From JBHIBD01 sp046758865 (GTDB taxonomy: Bacteria > Planctomycetota > Brocadiia > Brocadiales > Bathyanammoxibiaceae): DNA of 35,417 nt. Shown here piece after piece: positions 30,769 to 35,417 of this stretch. The notes under the pieces were generated by a model. The model was given only the letters and a program-made list of their open reading frames with translations. It did no database searches and was not told the origin of the DNA. The first letter of the stretch is position 1; every line of letters starts with the position of its first letter. The DNA is taken from positions 1-35,417 of the forward strand of contig JBHIBD010000019.1 in the NCBI GenBank assembly GCA_046758865.1. The letters are read 5' to 3'. The position numbers and the translations under genes are program-made.

Positions 30769-31671
30769 CTAAAGGAAAGCCGTAATCTTATCTAAATCCT
30801 TGAAGCTCGATATAGGGGTTGCACCCTGACTTAGTATAGACTCGTTGCCCATGGCGCTTGTGGGGGGCTTACTGTACTTGAGGGCAAAAGTCATTCTGCC
30901 AAGAGTCTTGGCATGGAAGAAGGTGTGGGCAGCGCCCCCACCGACATCCGTTTCTACTACAAATACGGCATCACTCAGGCTGGCAATAAGCCTGTTCCTG
31001 GAGAGGGCTGCACCTACTGACCATTCTTGGTTGGGAAAACTTTCAGAAATAATACTGTACCTACTGCTATTATGGGCATACGGCCTGAGCGTTGCCTTCC
31101 ACACGAAATGGTCAAAGCCTGTAGGTATTACCATTATAGTGCGGCCAGGTTTCCCGGCTTGCACGGTTTCCATCGCGCCCAAATGCGCCGCTGTGTCAAT
31201 ACCGCGCGCATAGCCGCTTACAATTGTGGCGCCCTTCTGTGCCAACCTTCTGGCGGCTTCCACGGCGATGCGGTAGCCTTTGTCCGAAGGCCTTGTGGAA
31301 CCAACTATTGCTACCGCCTTTTTATCCCTTTTTAGGTACTTACCTCTTATATATAATACCACAGGTGCGTTTTTTATCATCCGTATTTTTGAGGGGTAAC
31401 CCCTGTGGGCAGGCGTTACTACTTTGATATTATTATAAGTCAGTATTTTTACAATGTTTACAATGTCTGCCAGCCTTTCTTTTGCATTGAAAATACCTTT
31501 TACCAGTTCATACCTCAGCCATGGGAGTGAATTCAGGTCCCTTTTCGAGGTCTCTAGCAGCACGGTCCTTGGGTCGCCGAATCTCTCCAGCAGCCTCCGG
31601 TAGGTTACCGGGCCAAGGCCCGGCACACTGTGCAGGGCCACCCAGTATATGACACGGTCAAGGTCTTTCAT
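30769..31671 (-). CDS. dprA: DprA-like DNA-processing protein
   Basis: DprA loads RecA onto incoming single-stranded DNA in natural transformation, though many non-competent bacteria carry it too. The 300-residue protein has an N-terminal helix-hairpin-helix-like segment (VPGLGPVTYRRLLERFGDP) and the Rossmann-type DprA core with AIVGSTRPSDKGYRIA, VSGYARGIDTAAHLGAM and RNRLIASLSDAVFVVE. No winged-helix C-terminal domain is seen. I chose ATG 31671; the frame is open to a TTG at 31743 (near GGAGAAGGGG), with further ATGs at 31719 and 31713. It follows oppC in the same direction. The sequence is rather diverged, so function in transformation is not certain. Confidence 0.82.
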   Translation of the reverse strand: MKDLDRVIYWVALHSVPGLGPVTYRRLLERFGDPRTVLLETSKRDLNSLPWLRYELVKGIFNAKERLADIVNIVKILTYNNIKVVTPAHRGYPSKIRMIKNAPVVLYIRGKYLKRDKKAVAIVGSTRPSDKGYRIAVEAARRLAQKGATIVSGYARGIDTAAHLGAMETVQAGKPGRTIMVIPTGFDHFVWKATLRPYAHNSSRYSIISESFPNQEWSVGAALSRNRLIASLSDAVFVVETDVGGGAAHTFFHAKTLGRMTFALKYSKPPTSAMGNESILSQGATPISSFKDLDKITAFL

Positions 31672-31760
31672 TTTCTGAATGCAGAGGCGGCTCTGCCTGA
31701 GGCGGACAGCCATCCCCATAGATGAAATAGGCGACAGGGTCAAGCCCCTTCTCCCCTCGC

Positions 31761-32606
31761 CTAGACCTCAAGTGCATCCCTTAACCCATCTCCCAGGAAG
31801 TTGAGTGCAAACAGCGTGGTAGCCAGTGCCACCCCTGGAAATACTACCAGCCACCAGTATGTCCTGACCGGGGTAATAAGGGCCATCCCATCGGCGGCCA
31901 GGCTACCCCAACTTGATGCGGGAGGCTGCACGCCCAAACCCAGGAAACTTAGAAATGCCTCCTCCAGCATCACCGAGGGAACGGTCAGGGTGGCATATAC
32001 TACTACAGGCCCCATGAGATTCGGCAGCAGGTGACATATTATTATCCTTGCATTACTAGCGCCCAGCGCCCTTGCAGCCTCCACAAATTCCCTTTCCTTC
32101 AGCATAATCACCTGCCCCCTGACAATCCTGGCCATGGTAAGCCACTGGACCGCTCCCAGGGCAATAAAGAGTACATAGATGCTCCTGCCCACGATTGTCA
32201 TTACAAGTATCACAAAAAATATAAATGGCAGTCCGTAGAGGATGTCCACGATACGCATCATGATACTGTCGGTCTTTCCACCCAAAAAACCTGCTATGGA
32301 GCCGTAGGTCACCCCAATTACAAGACTCACCGCTGCACCGGCCAGACCTACTGCCAGTGATATCCTGCCCCCATATAGCACTCGCGTCATGAGGTCGCGA
32401 CCCTTACTGTCCGTGCCTATCCAATGTTTGAGACTGGGGCCCTGATACTGCTCTCCCAGGCTCTGCTCCTCATAGGTGTAGGGCGCTATGAGGGGTGTTA
32501 GGAGGATTATTATGCCGATAAAGATTATGAACGCCCCTCCTACCATGGCTGGCTTGTTCTTCACGAGCCGTCTTAGGGCACTTCTTCGGTATCTGTATTC
32601 ACCCAT
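31761..32606 (-). CDS. oppC: Peptide ABC transporter permease, OppC/DppC type
   Basis: This is one of two membrane permeases of a peptide/nickel-type ABC importer. The 281-residue protein has an N-terminal helix (about 20-42), the OppC-type sequence HWIGTDSKGRDLMTRVLYGG, and five further membrane segments. The EAA loop that contacts the ATPase reads FVEAARALGASNARIIICHL, and the end has NFLGDGLRDALE. It starts eight bases after oppB, so the two are translated together. The genes for ATPase subunits OppD and OppF are not next to it. Confidence 0.93.
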   Translation of the reverse strand: MGEYRYRRSALRRLVKNKPAMVGGAFIIFIGIIILLTPLIAPYTYEEQSLGEQYQGPSLKHWIGTDSKGRDLMTRVLYGGRISLAVGLAGAAVSLVIGVTYGSIAGFLGGKTDSIMMRIVDILYGLPFIFFVILVMTIVGRSIYVLFIALGAVQWLTMARIVRGQVIMLKEREFVEAARALGASNARIIICHLLPNLMGPVVVYATLTVPSVMLEEAFLSFLGLGVQPPASSWGSLAADGMALITPVRTYWWLVVFPGVALATTLFALNFLGDGLRDALEV

Positions 32607-32614
32607 ATGTCTCT

Positions 32615-33547
32615 CTAAAATCTCACCCGCGGGTCTATAAAGGAGTAGACAACGTCCACAATAAGGTTAAAAAGCACAAGAAGGAAGCTGTACAGTAGCA
32701 CGGTGCCCATCACTAGGGTGTAGTCTCTGTTTAGTGCTGCATTGACAAAGTGGGTGCCGAGGCCTGGTATTGCAAATATTTTCTCAACCACTATGGAGCC
32801 GGTCAGCACGGCAGCGGTGGCAGGGCCCATGTAGGATACTATGGGGGTGATGGCGTTCTTCAGTGCGTGGCGGGTGACCACCTGAAACTCCGTGAGACCT
32901 TTTGCCCTGGCCGTGCGTATGTGGTGCTGAGAAAGCACATCCAGCATACTGGCCCTCATTAGTCTGGCAATATATGCAGTGAACGGTGCCGCCAGGGTCA
33001 GGACCGGCAGTACCATGTGCCCCGGCCCTCCCCATCCCGCCGCTGGAAAGAGCGGAAGCTTAAAACAGAATATTAACAACAAAATCAGGCCGAGAAAGAA
33101 ATTCGGCAGAGATATACCCAGCATGGTCACCGACATTGTAGCAAAATCAAGGGCGGAGTGTTTCTTAACAGCCGCAAAGGTGCCAGCACTTACACCCACG
33201 ATAAGCGCCAATGAGAGGGCGTAGAGGCCCAACATGAGTGATATGGGGAAGGACTGGGCAATTATCTCATTAACGCTCCGGTTTCTGTACTTGAAGGAAG
33301 GCCCTAGGTCACCCTTTATGAGGCCACCCATGTAGATGAGGTATTGGACCCCAAGAGGCTTATCCAGATGGTATTTAGCCCTCAAGTTTTTCTCTACGGC
33401 CTCGGGTAGGTTTCTCTCTTTATCGAATGGCCCACCTGGGGCAAACCTCATCAGGAAGAAGCTTGCAGTTGCTATTATGAATAAGACAATGCTCAGCCAT
33501 GCAATCCTTCGGAGTATATAGGCAGTTAACGGTTGACCCCTTCCCAC
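32615..33547 (-). CDS. oppB: Peptide ABC transporter permease, OppB/DppB type
   Basis: This is the partner permease of OppC in the same importer. The 310-residue protein has an N-terminal membrane helix (about 12-30) and the OppB-type RFAPGGPFDKER followed by KYHLDKPLGVQYLIY. Further helices precede the EAA loop (RTARAKGLTEFQVVTRHALK), and the ending YSFIDPRVRF is the usual OppB end. The start is a GTG that directly follows the oppA TAG, so translation is coupled. All family landmarks are present and the length is normal. Confidence 0.94.
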   Translation of the reverse strand: MGRGQPLTAYILRRIAWLSIVLFIIATASFFLMRFAPGGPFDKERNLPEAVEKNLRAKYHLDKPLGVQYLIYMGGLIKGDLGPSFKYRNRSVNEIIAQSFPISLMLGLYALSLALIVGVSAGTFAAVKKHSALDFATMSVTMLGISLPNFFLGLILLLIFCFKLPLFPAAGWGGPGHMVLPVLTLAAPFTAYIARLMRASMLDVLSQHHIRTARAKGLTEFQVVTRHALKNAITPIVSYMGPATAAVLTGSIVVEKIFAIPGLGTHFVNAALNRDYTLVMGTVLLYSFLLVLFNLIVDVVYSFIDPRVRF

Positions 33548-35131
33548 CTAGCTCGCCTCCTTGTCTATCCAGATGTATTTCCAAGGGTGCATGTTAAGGA
33601 TGTTGGGATAGACACCCCTTACATAGGGCCTGTAGATGTTAAAGCTGACGTGGTAGTAGATGGGCAGTATAGGCAGCCCTTCTTCCACAAGGATTCTTTC
33701 TGCCTCACGGAATATCTCCATACGTTTTTTCCTATCCCTTTCTTCTGCTGCAGCTTCTACAAGCTGGTCATAGCGATGGCTACTCCAGCCCGTCCTGTTA
33801 TTTCCGCCGTCTGTTACAAACATATCAAGGAAGGTGTTGGGGTCGACATAATCTCCTATCCAGTTTCCCCTGGCAATCTGGTAATCGAGGTTCTTGACCG
33901 TAGAGAGAAAGACCTTCCACTCTTGGTTTACAAGCGTGACATCAATCCCCAGGTATTTCTTCCACATCTGTTGAATGACCTCGGCTATGTCTTTATTGGC
34001 CTCACTGGTATTAAATAGGAACTCGGTCCTTGGAAAACCCCGTCCCCCCGGGTAGCCTGCCTCCGCTAGGAGTATTTGGGCCATCTTGGGATTAAATGGT
34101 AGCCCCTCGGGTGGCTGGTAGTCTGGCATCCCTGGTGGAACCAGGGTTGTGGCGGGCACCTCACCCCCCTTGGTAACGTAGTTTACAATTCCCTCCCTAT
34201 CAATGGCCATGGCCAGGGCCTTCCTGACCCGAACATCGTCAAAGGGAGGGGCACTCACGTTGAAGCGCAGGAAGTAGGTGGCAAGATACACGTTGGTGTG
34301 GTAGTCTCCTCGCTCTCTGAGCACCTCAACAAGGGGCAGGGGGAGGCCAAAGAGGTAGTCTGCACCACCCGTTTCGTACACATTGAAGCCCGTGTTTATG
34401 CTCTCTATACTCAGGGCATCGATGGACTGGAGCTTCACATGCTGGGCATCCCAGTACAGGTGGTTCTTTTCCATGCGAACCTTGTCGTTTATCCTCCACT
34501 CCGCCAGGCGAAAGGGGCCATTGGAGACCAAGTTCTCAGGCCGTACCCAGTCATCGCCGTATGTTTCTACACATTTTTTGTTGACGGGCATTAGGGTTGG
34601 GAAGCTGGTCAGGTCGAGGAAAAAGGCTGTGGACCTCTCAAGCTGAACCTCCAGGGTGTAGTCGTCAAGGGCGTGTACACCCACCTGTGAGAAGTCGGTG
34701 AGTGTACCCTCATTGAATGCACGGGCGTTTTTTATGTAATATAGCTGGTAGGCATAATCTGCCGCTGTCATTGGGTCGAGTGCCCTCTTCCATGAGTATA
34801 CAAAGTCATGGGCAGTAAGTGGCTCGCCGTTATTCCAGCATGACTTTCTGAGGTGAAATGTATATGTCAGACCGTCCTCTGAGACAGTCCAATCGCTGGC
34901 TATCCCTGGTGTGGGTGAGAGGTCTTGGGGATGGTACTGGGTAAGTCCCTCAAAGAGTGCTGCCACAATCCTCCCCTCCAGTGCACCAGTGAGGAGGGCC
35001 GGGTCGAGGGTCTCTGGTTCCGGGCCACTTACATAGGTGAACTCCGCCCGTTCGTGTCTGTGAGTGGTAAAGGTGATGACGGTACACAGGATGATGGGCA
35101 CTATGACGATGGGTAAGAGTACCTTGAGCAT
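33548..35131 (-). CDS. oppA: Oligopeptide-binding protein of ABC importer (family 5)
   Basis: This extracytoplasmic substrate-binding protein captures peptides and delivers them to OppBC. The 527-residue protein starts with a hydrophobic export or anchor segment (about 2-20); no standard lipobox is seen, so it may be anchored by the uncleaved segment. The binding domain has ETLDPALLTGALEGRIVAAL, then HLRKSCWNNGEPLTAHDFVY, VRKALAMAIDREGIVNYV and NTFLDMFVTDGGNNRTGW, all typical of OppA. I chose ATG 35131, with AAAGG upstream; the frame is open to a TTG at 35161, but that would begin inside the palindromic repeat. oppB and oppC follow. Confidence 0.94.
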   Translation of the reverse strand: MLKVLLPIVIVPIILCTVITFTTHRHERAEFTYVSGPEPETLDPALLTGALEGRIVAALFEGLTQYHPQDLSPTPGIASDWTVSEDGLTYTFHLRKSCWNNGEPLTAHDFVYSWKRALDPMTAADYAYQLYYIKNARAFNEGTLTDFSQVGVHALDDYTLEVQLERSTAFFLDLTSFPTLMPVNKKCVETYGDDWVRPENLVSNGPFRLAEWRINDKVRMEKNHLYWDAQHVKLQSIDALSIESINTGFNVYETGGADYLFGLPLPLVEVLRERGDYHTNVYLATYFLRFNVSAPPFDDVRVRKALAMAIDREGIVNYVTKGGEVPATTLVPPGMPDYQPPEGLPFNPKMAQILLAEAGYPGGRGFPRTEFLFNTSEANKDIAEVIQQMWKKYLGIDVTLVNQEWKVFLSTVKNLDYQIARGNWIGDYVDPNTFLDMFVTDGGNNRTGWSSHRYDQLVEAAAEERDRKKRMEIFREAERILVEEGLPILPIYYHVSFNIYRPYVRGVYPNILNMHPWKYIWIDKEAS

Positions 35132-35152
35132 ACCTAGAAACCTTTGAAAAAC

Positions 35153-35247
35153 CCTGCACAACTGTCATTTTAATGTAGCGTGCGAGCTTGCTCGCACGTT
35201 AACGTGGCAGCAAGCTGCCACGCTACACACCACACGCTCAGAATGAC
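35153..35247 (-). repeat. 95-bp palindromic repeat, copy B (inverted)
   Basis: The reverse complement differs from copy A (5557-5651) at one base out of 95. It has the same twin 8-bp hairpins and the GTCATT/AATGAC ends. It lies 22 bases upstream of the oppA ATG, so it probably falls in the leader or promoter of the opp operon. With no transposase inside, it would depend on one elsewhere if mobile. Confidence 0.93.
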
Positions 35248-35384
35248 GCAAGGTATTTGAGGACTTTTGCAGGGCTCCTACCTACTTCAGAACGACCTTT
35301 ACCACAAGAGAATGAGTTGGTATCATGTCCGCATGGTATTTTATCAATTTTTTCATATTTTTTAATACAGATTCCACATTTTTA

Positions 35385-35408
35385 ATTGTAGGGTGTCTCG
35401 GCATACCC
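35385..35408 (+). repeat. Short GTAGGGT hairpin repeat, copy 2
   Basis: ATTGTAGGGT followed by GTCTCGGC and ATACCC resembles 5652-5677 (shared ATTGTAGGGT and GTCTCG). It forms a 6-bp stem, GGGTGT against ATACCC with one G-T pair. Both copies are near the 95-bp repeats. Confidence 0.4.
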
Positions 35409-35417
35409 CACGTGCTA

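Noticed and set aside
1..35417. CRISPR array, prophage or insertion sequence
   Set aside because: No regularly spaced repeats, transposase, integrase or phage structural gene was found; only small non-coding palindromic repeats.

Overview
The window is about 35.4 kb of densely coding bacterial DNA with roughly even base composition. It holds about 28 protein genes, one tRNA, no rRNA and no CRISPR array. My best guess for the source is a Planctomycetota-type bacterium, possibly related to the Brocadiales. The basis is a DUF6599 domain fused to a polyferredoxin, a cobalamin-dependent ribonucleotide reductase, an AhbD-like heme enzyme and other metal- and radical-rich chemistry. No rRNA or marker phylogeny is available here, so this assignment is inference only.

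Region 1 (1-8.6 kb). A leftward tatC gene runs off the left edge and is fused to an extra membrane helix and a FecR-like domain. Facing it is a rightward housekeeping run: ribH, a nusB-PHP phosphoesterase fusion, ftsY, then a Tat-exported DUF362 protein. A cluster of palindromic repeats and a broken small gene separate these from a large membrane polyferredoxin with a DUF6599 tail.

Region 2 (8.6-15.9 kb). rpsO and pnp (the classic pair) are followed by a cold-shock gene. A sensor kinase and NtrC-type sigma-54 activator come next, with the kinase start codon inside a 14-bp terminator-like hairpin. nrdJ follows, preceded by a tandem pair of NrdR-box-like palindromes spaced 32 bp apart.

Region 3 (15.9-25.0 kb, leftward). 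A long probable operon contains a GH99-like protein, a TPR protein, a glutaredoxin-like protein, an AhbD-like radical SAM enzyme, a secreted unknown protein, an O-methyltransferase-like protein, a tandem Usp protein and a B12-binding radical SAM protein. An NAD-dependent epimerase lies upstream. The glutaredoxin-like gene appears to read through a TGA (Sec-Ser-Val-stop) and has a SECIS-like hairpin just downstream, so it may be an unrecognised selenoprotein.

Region 4 (25.0-35.4 kb). tilS has a good promoter. It is followed by a small anchored unknown protein, a pseudoknot-capable intergenic sequence, tRNA-Glu(CUC), an anchored coiled-coil protein, a G-rich double-hairpin element, an old-yellow-enzyme homologue, a cupin, a DprA-like protein, and oppC, oppB and oppA without ATPase genes. 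A second copy of the 95-bp palindromic repeat (94/95 identical, inverted) lies in the leader of oppA. A third, decayed copy lies between nrdJ and the B12 radical SAM gene.
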